64,000 bases of DNA from NCBI RefSeq assembly GCF_947494015.1, contig NZ_CANLTL010000002.1:124001-188000 (forward strand), written 5' to 3'. Positions 8,229-17,212 of the stretch are shown in pieces. Origin of the DNA: an uncultured Cellulomonas sp. GTDB lineage: Bacteria; Actinomycetota; Actinomycetes; Actinomycetales; Cellulomonadaceae. The notes beneath the pieces are model-generated. The model was not told the origin of the DNA. It saw nothing but the letters and a program-made list of their open reading frames with translations, and made no database searches. The position numbers were made by a program, and so were the translations under genes. Position 1 is the stretch's first letter. Each line of letters begins with the position of its first letter.

Positions 8229-9266
8229 GTGAGTGTGACCATGCGCGATGTGGCGCTCCTCGCCCGCGTGTCGAACAAGACGGTGTCGAACGTGGTCAAC
8301 GCGCACCCGCACGTCCACCCGGCCACGCGGGCGCGCGTGCAGCAGGCCATCGACGAGCTCGGGTACCGCCCCAACCTGTCGGCGCGGGGCCTGCGCTCGG
8401 GGCGGACCGGCGTCATCGGCCTCGCCGTGCCGGAGCTGCGCCAGCCGTACTTCGCCGAGCTCGCGGACGCGGTGATCGCGGCCGCCGAGGCCCGCAACCT
8501 CAGCGTGATCCTGGGACAGGCCGGCGCGGACCGCGCGCACGAGATGAACGTGCTCGCCCACGGGCTCCGGCAGACCGACGGGCTGCTGTTCAGCCCCGAG
8601 CGCCTGGGCACCGAGGACCGGGACCTGCTCCACGACGTGGAGTACCCGCTGGTCATGCTGGGCGAGCGCATCTTCGGCGGCCCGACCGACCACGTCACCA
8701 TGCACAACGTGGCAGGCGCCCGCGCCGCCGTCGAGCACCTGCTCGGCCTGGGACGTCGCCGGATCGCCGTGGTCGGCGCCCACCCCGACCACCGCACCGG
8801 CCAGCTGCGACCGTCCGACCTGCGGGTGCAGGGCTACCGTGAGGCCCTCGTCGCGGCCGGCCTGCCCCTGGACGCCGGACTGGAGCGCGCCGTCGCACCG
8901 TGGCACCCGGAGAACGGAGCCGACGCCACGCGGGAGCTGCTCGCCTCGGGCGTGGAGTTCGACGGCATCTTCGCGCTCAACGACACCCTCGGCATCGGGA
9001 TCCTGCGCGCGCTCGGCGAGGCGGGCTGCCGGGTGCCGGACGACGTGGCGGTCATCGGGTTCGACAACATCGCCAACGGTCAGTTCACGCTCCCGTCGCT
9101 GTCCAGCGTGGACCCCGGTCGGGAGGAGATCGCCGAGACGGCGGTCGCGATGCTCGTCGAGCGCATCGAGTCCGGCACCCGCACGCCGCAGACCCCGCGG
9201 CTGCACAAGGCCGCGTTCCACATCGTGGCTCGCGAGTCCACCGGCGGCTCCGGGCGACGCGCATGA
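8229..9266 (+). CDS. LacI-family transcriptional repressor
   Basis: A 345-residue DNA-binding repressor. The N-terminal helix-turn-helix reads VTMRDVALLARVSNKTVSNV (residues 4-23), followed by the hinge and a periplasmic-binding-protein-like sensor with VIGFDNIANGQFTLPSLSSV near the end. GTG 8229 is preferred over an upstream in-frame ATG (8130) because GGAG lies 8 bases before it and the HTH should sit at the N-terminus. It is divergent from the ABC operon and overlaps the following hydrolase start by 4 bases, suggesting both respond to the same sugar signal. The ligand is unknown. Confidence 0.92.
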   Translation: MSVTMRDVALLARVSNKTVSNVVNAHPHVHPATRARVQQAIDELGYRPNLSARGLRSGRTGVIGLAVPELRQPYFAELADAVIAAAEARNLSVILGQAGADRAHEMNVLAHGLRQTDGLLFSPERLGTEDRDLLHDVEYPLVMLGERIFGGPTDHVTMHNVAGARAAVEHLLGLGRRRIAVVGAHPDHRTGQLRPSDLRVQGYREALVAAGLPLDAGLERAVAPWHPENGADATRELLASGVEFDGIFALNDTLGIGILRALGEAGCRVPDDVAVIGFDNIANGQFTLPSLSSVDPGREEIAETAVAMLVERIESGTRTPQTPRLHKAAFHIVARESTGGSGRRA

Positions 9267-10087
9267 GGGTGCGGCACCTCGACCCGATCACGCTCGGCGG
9301 CGTCACGGCGGACGACCGGTCCATCGTCGGGCCGGCCTCGTGGGACCCCGGCGACGACCAGCCCCTGCTGCGCAACGTCACCGTCCCGACGCTCACGCCG
9401 TACCTGCCCGCGGCCGGTCGGGCCACCGGCACGGGCGTCGTCGTCGCCCCGGGCGGCGCCCTGCACTTCCTGGCGATCGAGAACGAGGGCACGACGGTCG
9501 CCGAGCGCCTCGCCGCCGAGGGCGTCGCCGCCTTCGTCCTGCGGTACCGGGTCGCACCGACGCCGGTCGCCGAGGACGCGTTCGCGGCGGTGGCGCACCG
9601 GATCGCCACCGACCGTGACTTCCTCGCCGCCGTCTCGCGGGCGCACCGGGCCACCGTCGTGGCGGACGCCACGGCCGCCCTGCGGCTGGTGCGCGACCGC
9701 GCCGCCGAGTGGGCGGTCGATCCCCAGCGACTGGGCATGCTCGGGTTCTCCGCCGGGGCGTTCGTGTCGTTGGCCGCGACGGTCGACGGGACGGCCGTCG
9801 ACCGGCCGTCCTTCCTGGCGCCGGTCTACCCCGCGTGGTGGGGCGACGTCCCGGTGCCGCAGCCGGCGCCGCCGATGTTCCTGGCCTGGGCGACCGACGA
9901 CGAGTTCGGTGAGACGGTCGTCGACGCGTGCACCCGCATCCTGGGCGCGTGGTCGCGCGCCGGCGCCTCGGTCGAGGCGCACGCCTACGCGACCGGAGGC
10001 CACGGCTTCGGGATGCAGTCCCGCGGCACCCGCTCGGACCGCTGGTTCGACGCCTTCCTGGGCTGGCTGGCGGCGTCCGGGTTCTGA
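9263..10087 (+). CDS. Alpha/beta-hydrolase, acetyl-esterase type
   Basis: A 274-residue cytoplasmic alpha/beta-hydrolase. The oxyanion region is VVVAPGGALHFLA and the nucleophile elbow is GFSAGAF (GxSxG serine). The likely acid is in AWATDDEFG and the catalytic histidine in GGHGFG. This layout is shared with BD-FAE-like carbohydrate esterases that remove acetyl or feruloyl groups from xylan fragments. It overlaps the LacI stop by ATGA, so it is co-translated with the regulator. In this setting it probably deacetylates imported xylo-oligosaccharides; the substrate is inferred from context only. Confidence 0.8.
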   Translation: MRVRHLDPITLGGVTADDRSIVGPASWDPGDDQPLLRNVTVPTLTPYLPAAGRATGTGVVVAPGGALHFLAIENEGTTVAERLAAEGVAAFVLRYRVAPTPVAEDAFAAVAHRIATDRDFLAAVSRAHRATVVADATAALRLVRDRAAEWAVDPQRLGMLGFSAGAFVSLAATVDGTAVDRPSFLAPVYPAWWGDVPVPQPAPPMFLAWATDDEFGETVVDACTRILGAWSRAGASVEAHAYATGGHGFGMQSRGTRSDRWFDAFLGWLAASGF

Positions 10088-10179
10088 CCCGGACGCGGGC
10101 GGTGTCGCGGCGGCGTCCTCGGCGGGGTCCGGCGAGGGCGGCGTCGTCCGGCGGCGTGCCGGGATGGGAGGATCGCGCC

Positions 10180-11190
10180 ATGGTGAGGATGGTCGACGTG
10201 GCACGGGCCGCCGGGGTGTCGACCATGACGGTGTCCAACGTCATCAACGGACGGCCCGGCGTCGGCGCCGACACCCGGATGCGCGTCCTGCACGCCATCG
10301 ACGAGCTGGGCTACCAGGTCAACGCGACCGCCCGCAGCCTGCGCACGGGGCGGACCGGCGCGATCGGCGTCGTCCTGCCCGAGCTGGACAGCCCGTACTA
10401 CGCCCACCTGTCGAACCGGCTCTCCGCCGCCGCGCAGGACCGCGGCCGGCACCTGCTGGTGGAGCGGACGGGCGGCACCCGGGAACGCGAGCTCGAGGCC
10501 ATCTCCTTCGGCCACCTGCGCCGGTACGACGGGGCGATCGTGAACCTGGTCCGGCTCGACGCGACGGATCTCGACTCCCTGCGCTTCGAGACGCCGGTCG
10601 TCTTCCTCGGGGAGAGCCCGGTCCCGCGCAGGTTCGACCACGTGATGATGGACAACGTCGGGGGCAGCCGGGACGCGACCAACCACCTGCTCGGCACCGG
10701 CGCGCGGCACGTCGTCATCGTCGGCGGCCGGCACGAGGACACCGAGGACATGGCGTCCCTGCGCACCCGCGGCTTCCGTCAGGCCCACGGCGACCGCGGC
10801 CTGCAGGTCGACGAGGGCCTCGTGGTTGAGGTCCGGACGTACTCGTGGGACGAGGGCTACCGCGCCGTGACGGCCTTGCACGAGGCGCGCGTGGCGTTCG
10901 ACGCCGTCTTCTGCGTCACCGACGCGCTCGCGATGGGCGCCCTGCGCGCCCTGGCCGACCTCGGCCTGCAGGTGCCCGGCGAGGTCCAGGTGATCGGGTT
11001 CGACAACGGCGAGGAGGCGGACTTCCTCATCCCCCGCCTGTCGTCGGTGGAACCGGGCAACGACGCCATCGCCGAGCTCGTCCTGGACCTGCTCGAGCGG
11101 CGCATCCGGACCGCGGGCGCCGGGGACCTGCGCTCGCAGGCGACGACGACGGTCAACTCGCACCTCGTCCTGCGCGAGAGCACCCGCTGA
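10180..11190 (+). CDS. LacI-family transcriptional repressor
   Basis: A 336-residue repressor. The HTH is MVDVARAAGVSTMTVSNVIN (residues 4-23), followed by the hinge helix region NATARSLRTGRTGAIGVVLP and a sensor domain ending VQVIGFDNGEEADFLIPRLS. ATG 10180 follows GGGAGG by 8 bases. It is transcribed in the same direction as, and 92 bases after, the hydrolase, and converges on another LacI gene. Its sensor domain resembles that of the 8229-9266 protein (shared LRTGRTG, FDN, LSSV positions), so the two are probable paralogues. The operator and ligand are not identified. Confidence 0.9.
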   Translation: MVRMVDVARAAGVSTMTVSNVINGRPGVGADTRMRVLHAIDELGYQVNATARSLRTGRTGAIGVVLPELDSPYYAHLSNRLSAAAQDRGRHLLVERTGGTRERELEAISFGHLRRYDGAIVNLVRLDATDLDSLRFETPVVFLGESPVPRRFDHVMMDNVGGSRDATNHLLGTGARHVVIVGGRHEDTEDMASLRTRGFRQAHGDRGLQVDEGLVVEVRTYSWDEGYRAVTALHEARVAFDAVFCVTDALAMGALRALADLGLQVPGEVQVIGFDNGEEADFLIPRLSSVEPGNDAIAELVLDLLERRIRTAGAGDLRSQATTTVNSHLVLRESTR

Positions 11191-11197
11191 CCCCGTC

Positions 11198-11226
11198 CCC
11201 GGCGGGCCTGGCGGCGCGCCGCCGGG
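11198..11226. terminator. Hairpin between convergent LacI genes
   Basis: Perfect 8-base arms at 11198-11205 and 11219-11226 enclose a 13-base GC-rich loop, 7 bases after the stop of the plus-strand LacI gene and 36 bases before the end of the minus-strand one. It has no T-run. The position between convergent genes favours a bidirectional terminator. Confidence 0.45.
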
Positions 11227-11262
11227 TGGCCCGACCGCGCTGGTCGATCGACATCGACGACG

Positions 11263-12414
11263 TCAGACCCGTCGGCACCCGATCGCGCCGGGCGACCGTG
11301 GTCCGCTCCCCCGGGGCGACCGACCGGCCGGCGCAGCCCGCTCCGGCGGCACGGAAGCACGAGGGCCCACCGGGGACGGCGGCGCGGTGGTGCCCCGCAC
11401 GACGAGCTCGGTGGCGAGGTCGACACGACGGTGCTCGGGCGTGCGGCCCTGCGCCAGGTCCAGCACCATGCGCGCCGCCGTGCTCGCCATCGCCCGCAGC
11501 GGCTGCCGCACGGTCGTGAGCGGTGGGTCCGTCCACGCCGCGAGCGGCACGTCGTCGTAGCCGACCAGGGACAGGTCCTGCGGCACCCGCACGCCCCGCT
11601 CCGATGCGGCGCGCAGCACGCCGACGGCCTGCAGGTCGCTGCCGGCGACGATCGCGGTGGGCGGCTCGGCCCGGGACAGCAGGTCCCGGGCCTGGGCGTG
11701 GCCGGCGTCGATCGAGAAGGCGCCGTGCCGCACCAGCGCCGGGACGACCGGCAGGCCCGCCCCCTCCAGCGCGGTGCGGTAGCCGTCGACCCGGGCCCGG
11801 CTCGCGAGCACGTCCGACGGTCCGGCGACCGCCGCGACGCGACGGTGCCCGAGGGCCAGCAGGTGCCGCGTCGCTGCCAGTCCTCCGCCCCAGTGCCCCG
11901 ACCCGACGGTCGGGACACCGGTCGCGACCTCGCCGTCGATGTCGACCAGGACCACCGGGATGCCCCGCGACTCGATCCGGCCGCGCTGCGTCGCGTCGAG
12001 CCCGGACCGCACGAGGACCACCCCGAGGGGACGCCGAGCCAGCACGTCGTCGACCCAGTCCTCGGCGTGGCGGTGCTCGCCGCCGAGGTCGGAGAGCACG
12101 ACGCCGACCCGCGCTCGGGCCGCGACCTCGTGGACGCCCTGGAGGACCTGCACGGACCAGGCGAGGTGGGACGCGTCCAGGACCAGCTCGAGGAGCGCGG
12201 GGCGCGCGGCCGCCCGGCCGGGCGGGCGCCGGTACCGGTGCTGCTCGATCGCGGCCTCGACCCGCGCCCGGGTGCCGGGGGCGACGTCACGCCGACCGTT
12301 GAGGACCTTGGACACGGTGGCGACGGACAGGCCCAGCTCCGCGGCGATGTCGGCCATGGTCCACGGCGCGCCGGCTGCATCGCTGCCGGCGGTGGTGCCG
12401 ACCTGTGAGCCCAT
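11263..12414 (-). CDS. LacI-family transcriptional repressor
   Basis: A 383-residue repressor. A short N-terminal extension precedes the HTH TMADIAAELGLSVATVSKVL (about residues 19-38); the sensor domain ends LVGYDDVPLAAWTDPPLTTV. The last 40 residues are Pro/Arg/Ser-rich, longer than usual, and look poorly conserved. The perfect palindrome TTACGACGTCGTAA lies 53 bases upstream of the start, so autoregulation is likely. A near-copy of that site stands before the ABC operon at 7704, making this repressor a candidate controller of xylo/arabino-oligosaccharide import. Confidence 0.9.
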   Translation of the reverse strand: MGSQVGTTAGSDAAGAPWTMADIAAELGLSVATVSKVLNGRRDVAPGTRARVEAAIEQHRYRRPPGRAAARPALLELVLDASHLAWSVQVLQGVHEVAARARVGVVLSDLGGEHRHAEDWVDDVLARRPLGVVLVRSGLDATQRGRIESRGIPVVLVDIDGEVATGVPTVGSGHWGGGLAATRHLLALGHRRVAAVAGPSDVLASRARVDGYRTALEGAGLPVVPALVRHGAFSIDAGHAQARDLLSRAEPPTAIVAGSDLQAVGVLRAASERGVRVPQDLSLVGYDDVPLAAWTDPPLTTVRQPLRAMASTAARMVLDLAQGRTPEHRRVDLATELVVRGTTAPPSPVGPRASVPPERAAPAGRSPRGSGPRSPGAIGCRRV

Positions 12415-12466
12415 GATCTCCCGTCACCTGGGTCGGGCCGGTGGGCGGGGTCCGGTGGCCCGAAGT

Positions 12467-12480
12467 TTACGACGTCGTAA
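12467..12480. promoter_or_regulatory. Perfect palindromic LacI-type operator TTACGACGTCGTAA
   Basis: A 14-base perfect palindrome centred on CG, 53 bases upstream of the LacI start at 12414, in a locally AT-richer patch. The same site with one change occurs at 7866-7879. This is the classic size and symmetry of a LacI-family operator; binding by the adjacent repressor is inferred. Confidence 0.7.
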
Positions 12481-12544
12481 GTCAGCGGTCCGGACATCGT
12501 GGCGTGCTACCCGGGCGCGGTCAAGGTCGACCGCGACCGGCGGC

Positions 12545-12592
12545 GCACGACCGGAGCCGGTGACCCGAGAGGGTCACCGGCTCCCGTCGTGC
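12545..12592 (-). terminator. Strong 22-bp hairpin downstream of GH62-SLH gene
   Basis: The arms 12545-12566 and 12571-12592 pair over 22 bases with a single mismatch around a GAGA tetraloop, 35 bases beyond the stop of the GH62 gene on the minus strand. No T-run follows. It probably ends the surface-enzyme transcript before the LacI promoter. Confidence 0.75.
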
Positions 12593-12626
12593 GGATGTCC
12601 CCGCGTGGGCTGCGGGGACCTTGCGG

Positions 12627-14300
12627 CTACTGCACGACGACCGCCGCGGTGAGGAAGGTGTCGAAGCGGTGCAGGAAGGCCGCCATCGCCTGCCGCGTCA
12701 CCGGACGCGTCACGCCGAAGGAGCCGTCGTCGTACCCGTCGGCGATGCCGCTGGCCCGCGCCCAGGCGATCGCCTCGGCGAAGGGGTCGTCGGCGTGCAC
12801 GTCGGTGAAACCTGGGCCGGTCGCGACCGCGGGCGACCCGGCCAGACGGTGCAGGAAGGCGGCGGTCGCCTGACGCGAGACCGGGGCCGCTCCACGGAAC
12901 GTGCCGTCGGAGTAGCCGTCGGCGTAGTCCATGGCCGCCAGCCACTCGATCTGCGGGTAGAACCGGTGGTCCGGGCCCACGTCGGTGAAGGTCTGCGTCC
13001 CCGCGGCCGGCTGCCAGTCGTCACCGGCATACCGGTACAGGAAGGCCGCCATCGCCTGCCGGCTCATCGGCGCGGCCGGCTGGAACACGGTCTGCCCGTC
13101 CACCTGGTAGCCGGTGGACAGCCCGCGCTCGGCGAGCCAGGCGATGTCGACCGCGAACGGGGAGTCCGCCGGCACGTCGGCGAAGGCCGGCACCTCGGCG
13201 CTGCACATCGCGCTGATCGGGTTGTCACCCTGGGCGGTCAGCAGCGCCAGCCGGTAGGGCAGGTCGCCGTACGCGGCCTCGATCTCGGGGTCGCGGCCCT
13301 GGTAGAGGAACTGCAAGGGGGTGCAGGGGTCGATCGTCGGGGTCTGGTCGACGTTGCTGCGCAGCAGCTCCCCGTGCGACACGTCGCGCGTCCACGCGTC
13401 GGACTCGAACGTCACGTTGGGCCAGGCGAGGAAGGGGTTCTCCAGCGTGGCTGCCAGCGGGACCCACTCGTCCCCCACGGCATCGAGCGAGTCCGCCACC
13501 CAGGACCGGAACCAGCGCACGCCCTCGTCGTCGATCGCCTCGACGCTCAGCAGGTACCGACCCGTGTCGCCGATCCGGTAGACGGCACCGCCCTCGAAGA
13601 GGTCGAAGCGCTCGGCCTCCTCCTTGGCGATGACCGTCTTGGTGTAGCCGTTCGGGAAGTCCTCGAGCGTGGTCTCGGCCCGGTACAGGTGGCCGTTGTC
13701 GTCGGAGGAGTAGAGGTAGCACATCTCCTCGTCGCAGATGTTCCAGAAGTCCAGCCAGAACCCGTTACCGATGTTGTCCCGGATGATCTGGGGCATGTCG
13801 GCGAAGAAGTTGGTCGGCTCGCTCCACGACAGCGGGTCGCTGATGTCGTCGGTCGTGGAGTAGCTGGCGTTGCCCGTCTGGTAGACGAGGTACCACAGGC
13901 CGTCGGGCTCGTGGAAGAAGATCTGGGGTGCGGCCCGGTACCCCTCCCCGATGCCGGACTGGTCGAGGTAGGTGATCGGGGCGTCGTCCGCGTCGGCCCA
14001 GTCGGCGAAGTGCGTGTACGCCAGCGCCCACCCCTCGCCCTCGCCGGGGGTCGTCGTCATGAAGACGTGGTACTCGCCGTCGTGGAACACGATCGTCGGG
14101 TCCTTGACGGCGACCGACCCGTGGGTCGCGTCGGGCTGCGGGGTGATCAGGGGGCCGGTCGAGCTCCACTCGAACGTGTCGGGGGAGTCGGTGGCCGCAG
14201 CGGCCGGGACGGCGAGCACGGACGCGGCGGCGGCCAGCGCGAAGGCGGCGGCCACGCCCGTCCGGGCGGCTCGACGGGCGGCGGGCAGGGTGGATCTCAT
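12627..14300 (-). CDS. Secreted GH62 alpha-L-arabinofuranosidase with three SLH repeats
   Basis: A 557-residue exported enzyme. A signal peptide covers residues 1-36 (cleavage near AVPAAA-ATD). The GH62 five-bladed propeller spans about 45-360, with GSVAVKDPTIVFHDGEYHVF (catalytic base Asp67) and APQIFFHEPDGLWYLVYQ. Three S-layer-homology-type repeats occupy about 370-420, 432-485 and 497-550, each ending in a SRQAMAAFLYR-like segment. It would remove arabinofuranosyl side chains from arabinoxylan at the cell surface, anchored through the SLH repeats. AGGAG precedes ATG 14300. It follows the GH43-SLH gene in the same direction, with a hairpin between them. Confidence 0.88.
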   Translation of the reverse strand: MRSTLPAARRAARTGVAAAFALAAAASVLAVPAAAATDSPDTFEWSSTGPLITPQPDATHGSVAVKDPTIVFHDGEYHVFMTTTPGEGEGWALAYTHFADWADADDAPITYLDQSGIGEGYRAAPQIFFHEPDGLWYLVYQTGNASYSTTDDISDPLSWSEPTNFFADMPQIIRDNIGNGFWLDFWNICDEEMCYLYSSDDNGHLYRAETTLEDFPNGYTKTVIAKEEAERFDLFEGGAVYRIGDTGRYLLSVEAIDDEGVRWFRSWVADSLDAVGDEWVPLAATLENPFLAWPNVTFESDAWTRDVSHGELLRSNVDQTPTIDPCTPLQFLYQGRDPEIEAAYGDLPYRLALLTAQGDNPISAMCSAEVPAFADVPADSPFAVDIAWLAERGLSTGYQVDGQTVFQPAAPMSRQAMAAFLYRYAGDDWQPAAGTQTFTDVGPDHRFYPQIEWLAAMDYADGYSDGTFRGAAPVSRQATAAFLHRLAGSPAVATGPGFTDVHADDPFAEAIAWARASGIADGYDDGSFGVTRPVTRQAMAAFLHRFDTFLTAAVVVQ

Positions 14301-14384
14301 CGGTGCTCCTGGGTGGTCGTCAGTGACGGTGTGGTCACCGGGTCGCTGTGGGGTGGCCGTCGGCGCCGACGGCTCGTGCGGTGA

Positions 14385-14417
14385 CCGCGGGCTGCTGCGC
14401 GGTGCAGCAGCCCGCGG
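14385..14417 (-). terminator. Perfect 14-bp hairpin between the two SLH enzyme genes
   Basis: The arms 14385-14398 and 14404-14417 are perfectly complementary with a 5-base loop. A second hairpin (10-bp arms 14429-14438 and 14455-14464) lies nearer the upstream gene's stop at 14489. Either may terminate or attenuate transcription of the GH43-SLH gene, so the GH62 gene could be expressed less or separately. There is no T-run. Confidence 0.6.
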
Positions 14418-14488
14418 CTGCCGCGGGGTGGGTGGCCGACGAGGTGCGACTCACCGGCCACCCAGGCCGGTCCCTTGCCGCCGGCCGG

Positions 14489-17212
14489 CTACCCCAGGGC
14501 GTTCCTGGCGTCGGACAGGAACGCGTCGTACCGGTGCAGGAAGGCCGCCATGGCCTGGCGGGTCACCGGACGCGTGGTGCCGAAGGTCCCGTCCGGGTAC
14601 CCCTCGGCGATGTCGGCGGACTCGAGCCACGCGATCGCCTCGGCGAACGGGGCGGCGTCGGTCACGTCGCTGAACGTCACCGGCGCAGCCGCGTCGGGCT
14701 CCCCCGCCAGACGGTGGAGGAACGCGGCCATCGCCTGGCGCGAGACCGGCCGGGTGGCGCCGAACGTGCCGTCGGCGTACCCGTCGGCGAGCCCCTCGGC
14801 CTTCATCCACTCGACCGCGTCGTAGAACTGGTGGTCGACCGGGACGTCGGAGAACGTCTGCGTCCCGGGCGCCGGGGTCCAGCCCGCCCCGGCGTAGCGG
14901 TACAGGAAGGCCGCCATCGCCTGCCGGCTCATCGCCGATGCCGGGTAGAACCAGGTGTCCTCACCCACCTGGGTGCCCAGGGACAGCCCGTTGTCGGCCA
15001 GCCACCGGATGTCGGAGTAGAAGGCGGCCCCCGGCTGCACGTCGACGAACACCGGGGACGTCGGCCCGGCGTCCTCGGCCGCCTCGAACGACCAGGTGTC
15101 GACCTCGAACAGGTCCTCGCCGGTCGGGCCCTCGACGGTGAAGTACACGTCGTGCACCCCGCTGACTCCGGCCAGCGCGGCGCTGACCTCGGTCCACTGC
15201 CCGGGCTCGCCGCTCACGTCGACGGTCGCCACGGGCGCGGACTCCCGGTCGTCGAGCCGCACCCGGATGCGGCCGCCGTCGACGAGGGGGCGCACCGTCG
15301 CCGTCACCCGCGCCGCACCCGCACCGAAGTCGACCGCGGACAGGGACGTCCAGTCGCCGTCGTCGACGTCGTGCAGGGCGAGGTTGGGGGCACCGGCACC
15401 GAACTGCGTCGACGGGGCGTCGATCACGGTCGTGGCCAGACCCTGCTGCCAGGCGATGGTCTCGGCCTCGATGACGCGGTAGGGGTCGAAGTCGCGCACC
15501 TGCTCGGGCCCCGCGTAGGTGCCCACCACGGGCTCGATGGTCCCGTCGTCGTTGAACTCCAGCTTCTGGATGTGCGGGCTGCGGTACCCCTGCGTGGTGT
15601 CCCCGTTGATCCGCTTGTTGAGCGTCGGCGCGTGGTACGTGAAGTAGTACTCGCCGTCGAGCTCGAACACGGACTGGTGGTTGTTCCCGCCGGTCCCTGG
15701 ACCGAAGAACTGCGCCTGGTTCGGGAAGAGCACGCCGGCGTAGGTCTCCTTGGGCCAGGTCATGGGGTCGTCGGAGATCATGTAGCCGATCTGGCCACCC
15801 CCGGGGTAGCCCGGCACGCGCGGCTGGTTGCCGCCGAAGTCCGGACCACCGAAGTGCGAGGAGTAGGAGAAGTAGTACCGGCCGTCACGCTCGAACACGT
15901 GCCCCGCCTCGAACGCGACCGGGGCGTCGACCACGACCGCCGACCCCTCGGTCGAGACCATGTCGTCCCCGAGCTCGATCGCCCGCAGGTTCTTCGGGTT
16001 GTTGAACCGCTCCTCGGGCGGCAGGTCCGCCGCGGCCGGGCCACCGCCGAAGTACAGGTAGGGCTGACCGTCGTCGTCCACGAACGGGGCCGGGTCGAAC
16101 AGCCAGTTGACCCCCTCGGCACCGGGGGTGCTGCTGTTGATCAGGGTGCTGGACCGCTCGCTGCTCCACGGGCCGAGCGGGGACTCACCGGTGATGACGT
16201 TGCTCGACCCGCCGCCGTTCGCGTAGTAGAGGAAGTACTTCTGCTCGCCGTCGACCATCTTCGTGGCCATGCCGGGGGCCCACGAGTTGTTGGTGAAGGG
16301 GGCGACACCGTCAGGCCCCGCGACCTGGATCTCCCCGTGGTCGGTCCAGTTGACCAGGTCCTCGGAGGAGATGACCGTGATCTGGTTGATCTGGCCGTAG
16401 TTGATCTGCGGCGAGATCCCGGTCTGCGGGTCCGGCGCGTACCCCTGCGTGTCGTTGGTCATGTACATGTACACGCGACCGTCGTCGACGAAGCCGAAGC
16501 CGTCCGCGCCGAACTTGTGCGAGATGAGCGGGTTGTGCTCGCCCGGCAGCTTGCCCACGACCTCGATCGTCTTCGACGGCGCAGCCGGGGGCTCGGGCGC
16601 GGCCGCCCCGATCAGGGACACCTCGTCGACCATGAAGTCCATCAGGTGCAGGTCGGGCGCCGCCTGCGCGTCGGCCGGCGGGACCCACGGCGTCTCGAAG
16701 AACAGCCGCGCGGTGGCCACGTCCTGGCCGGCGGGGATCGTGAAGGTGCTCTCGAGCAGCGCCCACTCACCGCGCGTCGCCTCGACCGTCCCGACGTTGG
16801 TGTACGTCCCGCCGCCGTAGTGCATCGTGGCGAAGAACTGCTTCGTCTCGGGGCTGGCGGCGTCGTCGTACCGGATCCTGGCGGTGACCGTGTAGGTGCC
16901 GCCGGCCTGCAGCTCGCCGGACAGGTCCTGCATCGGACCCGACCCGGTGGTCGTCCGGCCGGTGATGGCGATCGCGCCCGTCCCGGCGAAGGCCTCGCCC
17001 ACCACGGACAGCGTGCCGCCGTCGTCGGCGTTGCCGTTGTTGGGGAACCAGTCGGTCAGTCCGGCCTCGAAGCCACCGTTGACGATCAGCTGGACGTCGT
17101 CCGCGGCGGACGCGGGCAACGTCGACCCGACCAGGCAGGCCGAGACCAGCGCGCCGACCGTCGCCAGCGTGGCCCCTCGGACACCCGCTCGATGCATGTG
17201 CAGTAGTCGCAC
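14489..17212 (-). CDS. Secreted multidomain GH43 arabinoxylan hydrolase with CBMs and three SLH repeats
   Basis: A 907-residue exported protein. Its signal peptide ends near STLPASA. A CBM4/9-like jelly roll follows (about 40-200, NGGFEAGLTDWFPNNGNADD), then a GH43 catalytic propeller (about 215-545: GEHNPLISHKFGADGFGFVD, NWLFDPAPFVDDDGQPYLYF, AGHVFERDGRYYFSYSS), a CBM6-like module (about 575-710) and three SLH repeats (about 720-900). It probably acts as an arabinoxylan arabinofuranohydrolase or xylosidase on the cell surface. GTG 17212 is chosen because AGGAGG lies 5 bases upstream; ATG 17197 is an alternative. An operator-like inverted repeat lies at 17443-17475. Confidence 0.87.
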   Translation of the reverse strand: MRLLHMHRAGVRGATLATVGALVSACLVGSTLPASAADDVQLIVNGGFEAGLTDWFPNNGNADDGGTLSVVGEAFAGTGAIAITGRTTTGSGPMQDLSGELQAGGTYTVTARIRYDDAASPETKQFFATMHYGGGTYTNVGTVEATRGEWALLESTFTIPAGQDVATARLFFETPWVPPADAQAAPDLHLMDFMVDEVSLIGAAAPEPPAAPSKTIEVVGKLPGEHNPLISHKFGADGFGFVDDGRVYMYMTNDTQGYAPDPQTGISPQINYGQINQITVISSEDLVNWTDHGEIQVAGPDGVAPFTNNSWAPGMATKMVDGEQKYFLYYANGGGSSNVITGESPLGPWSSERSSTLINSSTPGAEGVNWLFDPAPFVDDDGQPYLYFGGGPAAADLPPEERFNNPKNLRAIELGDDMVSTEGSAVVVDAPVAFEAGHVFERDGRYYFSYSSHFGGPDFGGNQPRVPGYPGGGQIGYMISDDPMTWPKETYAGVLFPNQAQFFGPGTGGNNHQSVFELDGEYYFTYHAPTLNKRINGDTTQGYRSPHIQKLEFNDDGTIEPVVGTYAGPEQVRDFDPYRVIEAETIAWQQGLATTVIDAPSTQFGAGAPNLALHDVDDGDWTSLSAVDFGAGAARVTATVRPLVDGGRIRVRLDDRESAPVATVDVSGEPGQWTEVSAALAGVSGVHDVYFTVEGPTGEDLFEVDTWSFEAAEDAGPTSPVFVDVQPGAAFYSDIRWLADNGLSLGTQVGEDTWFYPASAMSRQAMAAFLYRYAGAGWTPAPGTQTFSDVPVDHQFYDAVEWMKAEGLADGYADGTFGATRPVSRQAMAAFLHRLAGEPDAAAPVTFSDVTDAAPFAEAIAWLESADIAEGYPDGTFGTTRPVTRQAMAAFLHRYDAFLSDARNALG

